Assembly: GCA_050300015.1 (NCBI GenBank)
Contig: JBNKWZ010000024.1
Coordinates: 370,150 to 434,149 of the forward strand
From: CAYZQH01 sp050300015
GTDB lineage: Bacteria > Pseudomonadota > Gammaproteobacteria > Pseudomonadales > Cellvibrionaceae
DNA: 64,000 nucleotides
Direction: 5' to 3'
The notes beneath the pieces were generated by a model. That model was given only the letters and a program-made list of their open reading frames with translations. It did not search any database and had not been told where the DNA came from. The translations under genes and the position numbers were made by a program. How positions within the stretch are numbered: position 1 is the stretch's first letter; each line of letters opens with the position of its first letter. This document shows positions 33,949 to 43,230 of the stretch, piece by piece.

Positions 33949-35558
33949 TGTTACGTAATGTATTAATCGCAGTTACCCTAATGTGTTTTTGGGGATGCAC
34001 CAAAAACCAAACCAATGTGGAATACGGTTTGGCGAATCAAGAGTTGTTCTATGGCAATGGTGATGAGCCGAAAAGTGTTGATCCGCACATCACCACGGGC
34101 TCGCCAGAGAACAACATTATTATTGCCTTATTTGAAGGGTTGGTTCGCAAGGATCACACCACGCTTGAGCCCAAGCCTGCCGTGGCAAAGTCCTGGTCAA
34201 TATCGGACGATGGCACGGTGTATACCTTTGCACTCAGAGAGGACGCGAAATGGTCTAATGGCAAACCCTTGGTGGCCAACGATTTTGTACAGTCGTGGAA
34301 GCGGGCGCTGATGCCCACACTGACCAATGAATACGCCTATATGATGTTTTACCTGAAAAATGCAGAGGCCTATTATAATGGTACGATAACGGACTTTGAT
34401 CAAGTCGGAGTGAAGGCGCTTAACGATCATACCCTTGAGGTTACCTTAAATTATCCCGCGCAATTCTTTTTGCAAGTGTTAGACCATCATTCGTATTATC
34501 CTGTGCCCGTAGATACCATTGCACAATTTGGCGATATTGACGACCCCACGAACCCTTGGGTGTTACCCGGTAATTTTGTAGGTAACGGTCCCTTTGTGCT
34601 GTCCACTTGGGATATCAACCAATCTTTGGTGGTCACCAAAAGCCCCACCTACTGGGATCACGATAATGTGCGATTGAATGCGGTGCATTATTTGCCTATT
34701 GACGATCAACAGGCTGAAGAAAGGGCTTTTCGCTCCGGCGTGATTCACCTCACCAACACGCCGCAAATGGATATTGAAAAAATCGCGGTCTATCGTAAAG
34801 ACAACCCAGAGGCTTTACGTGTCACTTCCACTTACGCCGCTTATTATTATGAGTTTAATGTCAATCGCCCACCCTTAGACGACGTGCGTGTACGTCAAGC
34901 GATCGCTTACGCAATCGATCGCCAGACTTTGGTCAAGAATGTGACCAAAGGTGGTGAGACGGTTGCCTATAATTTTTTACCACCGGACCCTTCTGGTTTT
35001 ACCCCGAAAGACTACTTCGCTGAAGATGTGTCAAAGGCGCAGGCGCTTCTCGCTGAGGCGGGCTATCCGAATGGGGATGGGTTTCCCACGTTTACGATTT
35101 TGTACAACACACACGACAATCATCGTAAGGTGGCCTTGGCGATCCAGCAAATGTTGAAACAAAATTTGAATATCAATGTGCAAATCGAAAATAAAGAATG
35201 GAAAGTCTACATCGCTGCCAAAAAGAACTTAGAGCACGATATGGCGCGTGCCGGTTGGGTGGCGGATTACTTGGACCCGTCCAACTTCTTTGATATTTTA
35301 AAGTCGGATTCGGGTAATAACGATACAGGCTGGAAAAGCGCCGAATACGATGCGCTGATGCGTCAAATTACGGCCGAAGCCAATATTCAAAAGCGATATG
35401 GATTGTTTGAGCAAGCTTCTCAGTTACTTGCCGAAGAGATGCCGGTGGTACCCTTATATTATTTTTCCGATATTAACCTGGTATCTCCCATGGTGAAAAA
35501 TTGGCCCGACAATGTTCTGCATTATCATCCACTCAAAGATGTGTATCTTCAACAGTAG
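33948..35558 (+). CDS. oppA: Oligopeptide ABC transporter substrate-binding lipoprotein (OppA-like, second copy)
   Basis: The second SBP_bac_5 lipoprotein has 536 residues; its signal MLRNVLIAVTLMCFWGC ends in a lipobox Cys. Conserved segments parallel the upstream copy: GDEPKSVDPHITTGSPENNI, LREDAKWSNGKPLVANDFVQ, GNGPFVLSTWDINQSLVVTK, VRQAIAYAIDRQTLVKNVTK and PVVPLYYFSDINLVSPMVKN. The two copies differ clearly in sequence, so they may have different peptide preferences while sharing one membrane channel. ATG 33948 overlaps the previous stop, and 12 bp separate it from oppB. Confidence 0.93.
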   Translation: MLRNVLIAVTLMCFWGCTKNQTNVEYGLANQELFYGNGDEPKSVDPHITTGSPENNIIIALFEGLVRKDHTTLEPKPAVAKSWSISDDGTVYTFALREDAKWSNGKPLVANDFVQSWKRALMPTLTNEYAYMMFYLKNAEAYYNGTITDFDQVGVKALNDHTLEVTLNYPAQFFLQVLDHHSYYPVPVDTIAQFGDIDDPTNPWVLPGNFVGNGPFVLSTWDINQSLVVTKSPTYWDHDNVRLNAVHYLPIDDQQAEERAFRSGVIHLTNTPQMDIEKIAVYRKDNPEALRVTSTYAAYYYEFNVNRPPLDDVRVRQAIAYAIDRQTLVKNVTKGGETVAYNFLPPDPSGFTPKDYFAEDVSKAQALLAEAGYPNGDGFPTFTILYNTHDNHRKVALAIQQMLKQNLNINVQIENKEWKVYIAAKKNLEHDMARAGWVADYLDPSNFFDILKSDSGNNDTGWKSAEYDALMRQITAEANIQKRYGLFEQASQLLAEEMPVVPLYYFSDINLVSPMVKNWPDNVLHYHPLKDVYLQQ

Positions 35559-35570
35559 GGCGGCGTAAGC

Positions 35571-36500
35571 GTGTTGCGATTTATTTTAGCCAGAATCTTA
35601 TTGGCCATACCGGTGTTGTTCTTCGTGGTGCTGATCACTTTTATTCTGGTTCGTATGGCGCCCGGTGGCCCTTTTGATGAAGAGCGTGCGGTTCCTAAGC
35701 AAGTTTTGATGAATTTGGAAAAACGCTACCACCTTGATGAACCCGTTTACCAACAATTTGGCCGCTATGTATGGAACTTGGTACAGGGGGATTTTGGCCC
35801 ATCCTTTAAATATCCGAGCCGGAGTGTGACGGAAATTATAGGTGCCGGGTTACCTGTGACTTTGGAGCTTGGTGTCTACGCATTGCTGGTGGCAGCGACG
35901 ATCGGGTTACTGGCGGGGATTTTTGCCTCACTTAAGCCGAATACCTTGCAAGATTATCTGCCGATGACACTTGCTATGGTGGGCATCTGTTTGCCTTCCT
36001 TTGTACTCGGGCCGCTCTTGATATTGTCTTTAGGAATAGGGATGGAGTGGTTTCCTATTTCTGGATGGGGGGTGTCCCCGGGTGACAAAGTATTGCCTTC
36101 GATTACGCTGGGTGCTGCCTATGCGGCTTATGTGGCACGTTTGACCCGTGGTGGCATGTTAGAGGTTTTTTCTCAGGATTATGTTCGCACGGCCTATGCT
36201 AAAGGTTTGTCCAAATCTCGTATTGTCATTCGCCATGGCTTACGCGGTGGTCTGTCACCTGTGGTTTCATTCGCGGGCCCCGCAATTGCCGGGTTACTGT
36301 CTGGCTCCTTTGTGGTTGAAACAATCTATCAAATTCCCGGGTTGGGGCGGTTTTATTTGCAGGCGGCCTTTAATCGAGACTACACCATGATTTTGGGGAC
36401 AACCATTTTGTTTGCATTTTTGATCGTAGTGTTTAATTTGCTCGCAGATATTCTGTTGGTATGGTTGAACCCAAAGTTACGACATAGCTTAAGCCGCTAG
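35571..36500 (+). CDS. oppB: Oligopeptide ABC transporter permease OppB
   Basis: Inner-membrane permease with about six membrane segments, 309 residues. The N-terminus MLRFILARILLAIPVLFFVV and the following RMAPGGPFDEERAVPKQVLM match OppB/DppB. The EAA cytoplasmic loop is DYVRTAYAKGLSKSRIVIRH, which contacts the ATPase. It starts at GTG 35571 with an upstream GGCGGCGTAAGC region. It pairs with the OppC-type permease 8 bp downstream. Confidence 0.95.
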   Translation: MLRFILARILLAIPVLFFVVLITFILVRMAPGGPFDEERAVPKQVLMNLEKRYHLDEPVYQQFGRYVWNLVQGDFGPSFKYPSRSVTEIIGAGLPVTLELGVYALLVAATIGLLAGIFASLKPNTLQDYLPMTLAMVGICLPSFVLGPLLILSLGIGMEWFPISGWGVSPGDKVLPSITLGAAYAAYVARLTRGGMLEVFSQDYVRTAYAKGLSKSRIVIRHGLRGGLSPVVSFAGPAIAGLLSGSFVVETIYQIPGLGRFYLQAAFNRDYTMILGTTILFAFLIVVFNLLADILLVWLNPKLRHSLSR

Positions 36501-36508
36501 AGAGGCCC

Positions 36509-37399
36509 ATGATAGACGCACTACCCAATGAATCCCTCAAACAATTTGAAAAAGGCCGCTCCCTTTGGGAGGACGCCTTTGCGCGGTTGAAGAAAAATAA
36601 ACTTGCAATTCTAGGCTTGGTATTGCTGGTGATTTTGGCCGTTTTGGCGTTGTTTGCACCGTGGATAGCACCATACTCTTATGAGGAGCAAGACCTTTTG
36701 TTGGGTGCTCAGCCGCCCTCTACCGAACACTTAATGGGTACGGATGTGTTTGGACGAGATCAATTTACGCGCATTTTATATGGTAGTCGAGTATCGCTAA
36801 TGGTGGGGCTTGTCGCCACCAGCGTGGCACTTCTGATAGGTGTTTTATGGGGAACCGTAGCGGGCTTTATCGGTGGTAAGTGTGATTCCTTAATGATGCG
36901 TATCGTTGATGTACTTTATGCCTTGCCTTTCACCATATTCATTATCTTACTGACGGTGGTGTTTGGGCGCAGTATGTTTTTATTGTTTATCGCCATAGGG
37001 GCAGTGGAATGGCTCACCATGGCACGTATCGTACGAGGGCAAGTCCTCAGTCTTAAGCAGCAAGAGTTTGTGGAGGCTGCCGTTGCAATGGGGCTAACAC
37101 GTTGGCAAATCATTCATCGACATCTCATTCCCAATATATTGGGGCCGATTATTGTTTACACCACACTGACGATTCCCAGTGTCATATTACTGGAGTCTTT
37201 TTTAAGTTTCCTTGGCCTCGGAATTCAGCCGCCGCAAAGCTCCTGGGGAAGTTTGATCTCTTACGGTGTAGAAACCATGGAAGAATATCCTTGGTTGCTA
37301 ATCTATCCAGGTTTGTTTTTGTCTGTTACTTTGTTTTCGCTAAACTTTTTGGGCGATGGCCTGCGCGACGCGTTAGACCCTCGTACTTCTAAGGATTGA
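36509..37399 (+). CDS. oppC: Oligopeptide ABC transporter permease OppC
   Basis: The second permease subunit has 296 residues. It shows the OppC N-terminal helix (SLWEDAFARLKKNKLAILGL), the HLMGTDVFGRDQFTRILYGS motif diagnostic of OppC/DppC, and the EAA loop EFVEAAVAMGLTRWQIIHRH. It carries a GFLSFLGLGIQPPQSSWG-like segment near the C-terminus (here SFLSFLGLGIQPPQSSWG). It lies 8 bp after oppB and ends 2 bp before the start of the fused ATPase gene. Confidence 0.95.
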   Translation: MIDALPNESLKQFEKGRSLWEDAFARLKKNKLAILGLVLLVILAVLALFAPWIAPYSYEEQDLLLGAQPPSTEHLMGTDVFGRDQFTRILYGSRVSLMVGLVATSVALLIGVLWGTVAGFIGGKCDSLMMRIVDVLYALPFTIFIILLTVVFGRSMFLLFIAIGAVEWLTMARIVRGQVLSLKQQEFVEAAVAMGLTRWQIIHRHLIPNILGPIIVYTTLTIPSVILLESFLSFLGLGIQPPQSSWGSLISYGVETMEEYPWLLIYPGLFLSVTLFSLNFLGDGLRDALDPRTSKD

Positions 37400-37401
37400 G
37401 C

Positions 37402-39009
37402 ATGGCATTATTGGAGGTTAGACAGTTAACCACAGAATTTCACACCCGAGAAGGTGTGATCACAGCAGTCAAAAACGTTGGGTTTGATGTTGAGAAGGGC
37501 AAAATGCTCGCCATCGTTGGCGAGTCGGGTTCTGGTAAATCCGTGTCTTGTTATAGCGTGCTAGGTTTGGTGCCAACGCCACCGGGTAAAATTGCATCCG
37601 GCACGGCGATGTTTGATGGTGTGGATTTATTGACACTCAATCAAAAGCAGTTGCGCCGTTATCGTGGTAACCGAATCGGTATGATCTTCCAAGACCCGAT
37701 GACGTCCCTGAATCCGCATATGACCATTGCCAATCAATTGATGGAGCCTCTGTTATGTCATCACCAAATTGACAAAACCTTGGCGCGAAAAAAGGCAATC
37801 GCCGCATTGGAGGAGGTGGGAATTGAAAATGCTGCCAATAGAATTGACAGCTACCCACATGAATTTTCTGGTGGCATGCGACAGCGAGTAATGATCGCCA
37901 TGGCGTTGATCAACGAACCAGAGTTGTTGATTGCCGATGAGCCCACCACGGCCTTGGATGTAACTATTCAAGCGCAAATTCTTGATCTGATTAAAAACCT
38001 TCAAGCAAGGCGTCAGTTGGCGGTGATTTTAATCAGCCATGACCTGGCAGTGGTGGCCAATTTGGCGAACCATATTTTGGTGATGAAAGAAGGCGAAGTG
38101 GTTGAAGAGGGTGAGCCTAAAACTTTGTTTCACGAGCCGCAACACCCCTATACCCAAAAGTTACTCGGCGCCGTGCCCACCAGCGCAAAACCACTGCCAA
38201 AATTATATGATGAGGGCGCGCCTGATTTTTTAACCGTGAGTGACCTGAACAAAAGTTTTGTGAAACGCAGTGGGTGGCTTAAAAAGCAAGTGGATGCTGT
38301 GCAGGCCGTGAGTCAGGTGAGTATCAATTTGAAAAAAGGCGAAATTCTGGGGCTGGTGGGTGAATCTGGATCGGGAAAATCCACTTTAGGTCGCTGTATT
38401 ATCCGCTTGTTAGAGGCTGACAGTGGCAAAATTACCATTGACGGCCAGAGTGTTCGATCTCTCAGGCGCGAAGCGCTGCGTGTGGCTCGCCGCGATTTTC
38501 AGATGATCTTTCAAGACCCCTATGCCTCGTTAAACCCCAGAATGACCGTGTTCGACTGTATTGCTGAGCCCATTTTAACGCATCAGCTCATGCCCAAAAG
38601 CCAAGTGCTTTCACGTGTCAACGAGCTGATGGATGAAGTGGGGTTAAATCGTAAGGTTATTCGAAAATACCCCCACGAGTTTTCGGGTGGGCAAAGGCAA
38701 CGTATCGCCATTGCTCGAGCCTTGGCCATGTCGCCTAAATTGATCGTGGCGGACGAGCCGGTGTCAGCGTTGGATGTCACCATTCAGGCTCAGATATTAG
38801 ATCTACTATTGGTGTTAACGCAGAAGTTTGAGTTATCGATGATTTTTATATCGCATGATCTTTCGGTGGTACGATATATTGCAGACAGAGTCGCCGTATT
38901 AAGGCATGGCAAAATCGTTGAACAGGGCGATACCGAGGCCATATTCCATCGTCCAGAGCATGAGTACACACAAAAGTTAATCCGTGCAGTACCCCAGGTG
39001 ACCTGGTAG
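37402..39009 (+). CDS. Fused two-domain peptide ABC transporter ATPase (OppD-OppF in one chain)
   Basis: The 535-residue protein starts at ATG 37402 (AAGGA 6 bases upstream). The first half is OppD-like: Walker A GESGSGKSVS, signature HEFSGGMRQRVMIAMAL, Walker B ELLIADEPTTALDVT. The second half is OppF-like: Walker A GESGSGKSTLG, signature HEFSGGQRQRIAIARAL, Walker B LIVADEPVSALDVT. Each half ends with the oligopeptide-transporter C-terminal motif (HPYTQKLL, HEYTQKLI). Such fusions (as in YejF or GsiA) supply both ATPase sites of an oligopeptide importer. It closes the operon. Confidence 0.95.
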   Translation: MALLEVRQLTTEFHTREGVITAVKNVGFDVEKGKMLAIVGESGSGKSVSCYSVLGLVPTPPGKIASGTAMFDGVDLLTLNQKQLRRYRGNRIGMIFQDPMTSLNPHMTIANQLMEPLLCHHQIDKTLARKKAIAALEEVGIENAANRIDSYPHEFSGGMRQRVMIAMALINEPELLIADEPTTALDVTIQAQILDLIKNLQARRQLAVILISHDLAVVANLANHILVMKEGEVVEEGEPKTLFHEPQHPYTQKLLGAVPTSAKPLPKLYDEGAPDFLTVSDLNKSFVKRSGWLKKQVDAVQAVSQVSINLKKGEILGLVGESGSGKSTLGRCIIRLLEADSGKITIDGQSVRSLRREALRVARRDFQMIFQDPYASLNPRMTVFDCIAEPILTHQLMPKSQVLSRVNELMDEVGLNRKVIRKYPHEFSGGQRQRIAIARALAMSPKLIVADEPVSALDVTIQAQILDLLLVLTQKFELSMIFISHDLSVVRYIADRVAVLRHGKIVEQGDTEAIFHRPEHEYTQKLIRAVPQVTW

Positions 39010-39028
39010 ATCTACGGCAGCGAGAAAC

Positions 39029-39051
39029 CGCTAGCGCCAAAGGCGCTAGCG
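39029..39051. terminator. Hairpin between the opp operon and the cold-shock gene
   Basis: A perfect 10-bp inverted repeat CGCTAGCGCC-AAA-GGCGCTAGCG lies between convergent genes. There is no real T-run on the plus strand and a weak one (GTTTCTC) on the minus strand. It probably terminates or protects both transcripts. Confidence 0.65.
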
Positions 39052-39075
39052 CGAGTGGGAATCGTTAAACCTGGG

Positions 39076-39285
39076 TTACACCGCTTCCACGTTTTCGGCC
39101 TGTGGGCCTTTCTGACCAGAGCCTTCGGTAAAGGTTACCGCTTGGCCTTCTTTTAGGGTTTTAAAGCCGGATCCAATAATGTTGCTGAAGTGGACGAACA
39201 AGTCGGCGCCGCCATCACGACTGATGAAACCATATCCTTTGCTTTCATTGAACCACTTAACGGTTCCACTGAGTTTGTCTGACAT
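39076..39285 (-). CDS. Cold-shock domain protein (CspA family)
   Basis: A 69-residue single CSD RNA/DNA chaperone that melts RNA structure. Both RNP motifs are intact (KGYGFISRD and DLFVHFSNI), with the starting segment LSGTVKWFNESKGYGF. Whether it is the cold-inducible, growth-phase or constitutive paralogue cannot be told from the protein. About 470 bp without another gene precedes it, room for the long structured leader typical of regulated csp genes. Confidence 0.95.
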   Translation of the reverse strand: MSDKLSGTVKWFNESKGYGFISRDGGADLFVHFSNIIGSGFKTLKEGQAVTFTEGSGQKGPQAENVEAV

Positions 39286-39752
39286 GTCTAAATTCTACCT
39301 TTAAATAACTACTGGAAAGTGTTGCATGAGTTAGCACAAGAACCGGAAGCGTGGACGGCATTCCCAGGGAATCTGCAAGGGAAAAAAGACGGTAAGGTAT
39401 TGAAATCAAACAAGAAACAAACTTCTTCAGCGGTGGAACAAGTAACACATCAACTCGATGACTCAAACTACTCCCTAACACTCTTCACATCCTGCTGGCT
39501 TTCAAGGCCCTAAGGGCTAGCTCATTGCTTCGATTCTAGGCCGGTTATGTGACAATAGCAATACCATTTTGTTGCGATAAGTGTGATTCAAGCGATTCTT
39601 TGAAATCACGTTATACATTCATAAATGTTGCTGTGTGGGGGTCGATATAAGAACAAATTTCAGCGGCTAAACTTAGTAAGTCTAGCCGCTGAAATGTGCA
39701 CAAAAATGGCGCAGTTATTGAGCCGTTGCTGCTTGCGGCGGGAGCAGGCAGG
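39286..39752. other. Region upstream of the cold-shock gene
   Basis: No ORF is supported. It should hold the promoter and leader of the cold-shock gene (minus strand), though I cannot assign -35/-10 elements with confidence. It also holds the terminator palindrome at 39657-39695 for the next upstream minus-strand unit. Confidence 0.55.
39657..39695 (-). terminator. Intrinsic terminator after the DUF3806-like gene
   Basis: ATTTCAGCGGCTA (39657-39669) pairs perfectly with TAGCCGCTGAAAT (39683-39695), and the loop itself contains ACTTA-G-TAAGT, giving a nearly continuous 39-bp palindrome. On the minus strand it is followed by the T-rich TTGTTCTTAT. Confidence 0.78.
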
Positions 39753-40256
39753 TTATTGTTTTTTTACGGCGTAGGGAAGTTTGGGAAGGTGATCTTGTAG
39801 TAGGGATTTCCCGTGTTCAAACATTTCGTAGGTGTCGGGTTTTACACCCAGTTTCATGCGTTTGGATAACATGGTAACGGGGAACAGGCAGGTGGTTGAA
39901 CGCGGAATACAGGTCGCGTGACTTTCGCCGGCCGCGTCTTTATATATTTTCCATTCCAGCCCCAATTGACTGACAAAAACATCACCGAGGACCACGCCCA
40001 TGGCCAATTGTTTGGTGGTGTCGGCCGGTGCAATGAAATCGTTTTTAATTAATCGATTGAGTAAGCGCAAATCGGATGAGTCTCGATGTAACCTCGCACC
40101 AAACTCAGTACGAGTGATATCTTCAATGGTGGTTCGATAGCGGTCTAGGTGGCCTTGGTCAACCAACTGTAATGGCAGGACTTCGGGCTCTACTTCAATG
40201 GCGTTCGCCGACGCCATTGTGAGTGCAAAAAACAGTGTGACAAGTCTTACGGGCAT
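39753..40256 (-). CDS. Secreted protein of unknown function, DUF3806-like
   Basis: The 167-residue protein has a Sec signal peptide (MPVRLVTLFFALTMASANA, cleaved before IEVEPEV). The mature part contains LAMGVVLGDVFVSQLGLEWK followed by ATCIPRSTTCLFPVTMLSKR, where the two Cys could form a disulfide; the pattern recalls DUF3806 proteins. A perfect Shine-Dalgarno (TAAGGAGG) precedes the ATG. It lies 18 bp downstream of the glutamate-synthase-like gene on the same strand, so they are probably cotranscribed. No enzymatic motif is seen. Confidence 0.72.
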   Translation of the reverse strand: MPVRLVTLFFALTMASANAIEVEPEVLPLQLVDQGHLDRYRTTIEDITRTEFGARLHRDSSDLRLLNRLIKNDFIAPADTTKQLAMGVVLGDVFVSQLGLEWKIYKDAAGESHATCIPRSTTCLFPVTMLSKRMKLGVKPDTYEMFEHGKSLLQDHLPKLPYAVKKQ

Positions 40257-40274
40257 TGTAGACCTCCTTAGAGC

Positions 40275-41750
40275 CTAGCCTTGTTTTGCAATAATATTGT
40301 TGGAGTACCCGTCTGCATTGACCAGACGAACGTGCGACGGTTTCAACTCAAGGGGGTTTTTTACGCCGACCGAGTGCGCTATCAGCGCCACATCATGCAT
40401 CATTTGATGATGATAATTGGCCACTCGAGTCGCCTTGTTGGATGGGTCTAGGCCCTTTTGCAGGCGCAGATTGTGGGTGGTAACACCGGTAGGGCAGGTG
40501 TTGTTGTGGCATTGCATGGCTTGTATACAGCCCAGGGCAAACATAAATCCACGGGCACTGACCACCACATCAGCCCCCATGGCCAAAGCCAAGGCCACGT
40601 AAGCTGGAGAGACCAATTTGCCTGAGGCAATAATTTTAATGCGATGACGTAAGCCGTGACGTTCAAGGGCGTCAACCAACAATGGGAGACTTTCACGTAA
40701 AGGTAAACCCATGTAGTCCATTAGAGGTTGTGGGGCTGCGCCGGTTCCGCCATCGGCGCCATCAAGGGTAATAAAGTCAGGTTGGTACTGATCTCCCAGG
40801 GCCGTCATTGTACTACACAGTTCGTCGAGCCATGTTTGTGCGCCCAATACGAACTTTATCCCTGTGGGTTTTTGAGTCACACTTCTTACACGGTGCACCA
40901 GTTTGAGCAAGCTCTCGGTATCGGGCGCATCTTTGTGTCGGTTTGGGCTGATAGAATCACGGTGGGCAGGAATTCCACGGATGGCCGCTATTTCATCGGT
41001 TACTTTTGCGGCAGGCAAAATCCCACCTTTACCTGGCTTGGCGCCTTGACTCAGTTTAATTTCAAACATTTTGACCGAGGGTTTTGCGGCAATGGCAGCA
41101 AGTTTAGTTTCGCACAATTGCCCTTGATCATCACGCACACCGTATTTGGCCGTACCAATTTGGAATACGATATCCGCGTTTGCGGCGAGGTGGTGGGGGG
41201 ATAGCCCACCTTCCCCAGTATTCAACCAGCAACCGGCGCGCGCAGCACCGCGTGATAGGGCTGTGACGGCCGGCTGTGACAGCGCACCGTAGCTCATGCC
41301 TGAGATATTAAAAAACGAGGTGGTTTCAAAGGGGTTCTCAAGCGTCGCGCCAAACACAATCTTAGGGACTGCGGTGGCGTCCTCATCCAATGTAGGAAAG
41401 GCCGAATTTAGAAAATGTGGCTCTCCTGGTGTCGTCATGCTGCGGCTTGAGCCAAAGGCAATGGTGGTGTTGACGCCCTTAGATGCACGATATACCCAAC
41501 TTCGAATGGCGCGATTAAAGGGCAATTCCTCACGGTCCATTGCGAAAAAGTACTGTCGAAAAAACTCACCCAAGTGTTCAAATAAATATCGAAATCGCCC
41601 TATGACGGGGTAATTGCGACGAATCGTTGATTGAGATTGTGTTCTGTCTAAAAAGTAGGCAATCACGATGGCAATTATGGCAAGCCCCAGGCAGACTAAG
41701 AGCGTTACGGCTAAAAATGTAAATGTTTGGTGAACAAAATTATTCCACAT
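40275..41750 (-). CDS. FMN-binding glutamate-synthase-domain protein, membrane-anchored
   Basis: The 491-residue protein is a stand-alone glutamate synthase central domain (Glu_synthase family). An N-terminal membrane helix (about 10-32, FLAVTLLVCLGLAIIAIVIA) is followed by the TIM barrel: SFFNISGMSYGALSQPAVTA, NTGEGGLSPHHL, KFVLGAQTWLDELC, ITLDGADGGTGAAPQPLMDY, and the Cys-rich Fe-S-like segment GCIQAMQCHNNTCPTGVTTH. It lacks the glutaminase domain of GltB. Such proteins are widespread, and their substrate is not established. It is first in a two-gene unit with the secreted protein gene. Confidence 0.88.
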   Translation of the reverse strand: MWNNFVHQTFTFLAVTLLVCLGLAIIAIVIAYFLDRTQSQSTIRRNYPVIGRFRYLFEHLGEFFRQYFFAMDREELPFNRAIRSWVYRASKGVNTTIAFGSSRSMTTPGEPHFLNSAFPTLDEDATAVPKIVFGATLENPFETTSFFNISGMSYGALSQPAVTALSRGAARAGCWLNTGEGGLSPHHLAANADIVFQIGTAKYGVRDDQGQLCETKLAAIAAKPSVKMFEIKLSQGAKPGKGGILPAAKVTDEIAAIRGIPAHRDSISPNRHKDAPDTESLLKLVHRVRSVTQKPTGIKFVLGAQTWLDELCSTMTALGDQYQPDFITLDGADGGTGAAPQPLMDYMGLPLRESLPLLVDALERHGLRHRIKIIASGKLVSPAYVALALAMGADVVVSARGFMFALGCIQAMQCHNNTCPTGVTTHNLRLQKGLDPSNKATRVANYHHQMMHDVALIAHSVGVKNPLELKPSHVRLVNADGYSNNIIAKQG

Positions 41751-41859
41751 GGTGTTAGCGTACCAGTTGCAATTTCAGATGACCGAATTATATAGTCGGC
41801 CCCTTAAAATTGCTTGGTCTTCTGGCGGATTCATGAGGCCTATTCGAAAGTGAGTGCAC

Positions 41860-43230
41860 ATGGTTAAAAAATGGTTGAGCCTTGCGTTACTGGTTGTGGG
41901 CGTTGCAATGGCAGCACCTTGGTTCGCGGGGTTGAAAGCGCAATCGGAATTGGAGCGCTGGCGCGCGAGCGTCAGTAGCCCACGGGCTGAACTCACCTGG
42001 GCGCGCTATGAGCGCGGGTGGATGGCGAGCGAAGCCGTTTTGAAGATTCAGACCGATCAACAGCATGATCCCGCCACAATGCCCTCCGAGCCTGCAACTC
42101 TTACGCTTTCTTTAAGGCATGGTCCGTGGTTGAAGGGTAGCTTGGCTTGGTTTTCTGCTCATCTGTCACTCAAACAGGCTCCGGTACTTAGTTCTGATTG
42201 GCAAGTCCTTTCAACCGCGCCCATCTTTTGGCAAGCCGCAGCGGTTTTGTCACTGAACGGCAGTTGGCACTTTCAGGATGAAATGGGCGCAAGCTTATTC
42301 CGTCGAAATTCTGAGGCCTTTTCGCTGTCAGGGGCAACAGGTGAGGGAACCCTGGCGCGCAATGGTGAATTGCATTATGTAACCGAATTGCCTGAGGCTT
42401 CGCTGGTGGACGACGATGCAATCGTGATGTTAGAAACCACCACCGTTGAAGTGAAAACCCAAATGAGCACGGCGTTAGCGCATTGGTTGGCAAAGCCCGG
42501 CGAATTCAAAGTTGAAGTGGGTGGTGTCAGCGCCAAAGGCGAGGGCATAACGGATTTTGAGATGCAACACTTTGCGTTGCAATTGACCAACCAAATTGAC
42601 CCGGAAAAGGCATTAAGTGACGCCAAATTGGTGGTTAATTTTTCGCAAATGGTACTTGCCGACAATACCATTACCGATTTCGTCTTAGACGCCGCATCGA
42701 AGCATATTAGTCTGGATTTTGTGCGCGAGTACCAAGCTGCGATGGCCTCGCTTAATGATCCAACCCAAACTGCGATGGGGGTAGATATTTTGGGATTAAT
42801 CTCGACGCATTTGGTGCCAGCAGGCCCCCAGCTCTCTTTAAACACTTTGGCGTTTGAGTCGAATAAGGGCAGCTTGGCCGCCTCTGCAGAGGCTTTTGTG
42901 CCCGCTACAGAAAATGATGAACGAGTGAATCCTTTTATGCTTTTTCAGGCACTTCGAATGGATGCCGAATTCCAAGCGGATGAAGCCTTAGTGGAGGCGA
43001 TGGTTATCCAAAGTTTACGCGAAACGGTGTTGGAACTGGAAGCCAGCGGGCAGCTGGCGGAACAAAACTTAACGGTCGAGCAAGCATTAAACGGTGCCGT
43101 CACTTCACAGATGCAAGCGCTAGAGGCACAGGGTTACCTGATCAAAGCCAACGGCCTGTTCACCGCAAAATTTGAATTCAAAGACGGTGTTGCACAGTTG
43201 AATGGTAAGCCAATGCCCTTACCTTTATGA
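41860..43230 (+). CDS. DUF945 (YdgA-like) family protein
   Basis: The 456-residue protein has a single N-terminal membrane helix or signal (MVKKWLSLALLVVGVAMAAP) and a long periplasmic beta-rich region, as in YdgA/YihF-type proteins. Recognisable segments include ELTWARYERGWMASEAVLKI and YLIKANGLFTAKFEFKDGVA with the C-terminal LNGKPMPLPL. The function of DUF945 is unclear; related proteins are linked to envelope or AsmA-like roles. ATG 41860 is preferred to GTG 41854. The stop overlaps the rhomboid protease start (ATGA). Confidence 0.85.
   Translation: MVKKWLSLALLVVGVAMAAPWFAGLKAQSELERWRASVSSPRAELTWARYERGWMASEAVLKIQTDQQHDPATMPSEPATLTLSLRHGPWLKGSLAWFSAHLSLKQAPVLSSDWQVLSTAPIFWQAAAVLSLNGSWHFQDEMGASLFRRNSEAFSLSGATGEGTLARNGELHYVTELPEASLVDDDAIVMLETTTVEVKTQMSTALAHWLAKPGEFKVEVGGVSAKGEGITDFEMQHFALQLTNQIDPEKALSDAKLVVNFSQMVLADNTITDFVLDAASKHISLDFVREYQAAMASLNDPTQTAMGVDILGLISTHLVPAGPQLSLNTLAFESNKGSLAASAEAFVPATENDERVNPFMLFQALRMDAEFQADEALVEAMVIQSLRETVLELEASGQLAEQNLTVEQALNGAVTSQMQALEAQGYLIKANGLFTAKFEFKDGVAQLNGKPMPLPL

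Noticed and set aside
37402..39009. Naming the fused ATPase yejF and the operon yejABEF
   Set aside because: The permeases match OppB/OppC in length and motifs (309 and 296 residues), and there are two OppA-like lipoproteins; only the fusion itself resembles YejF.
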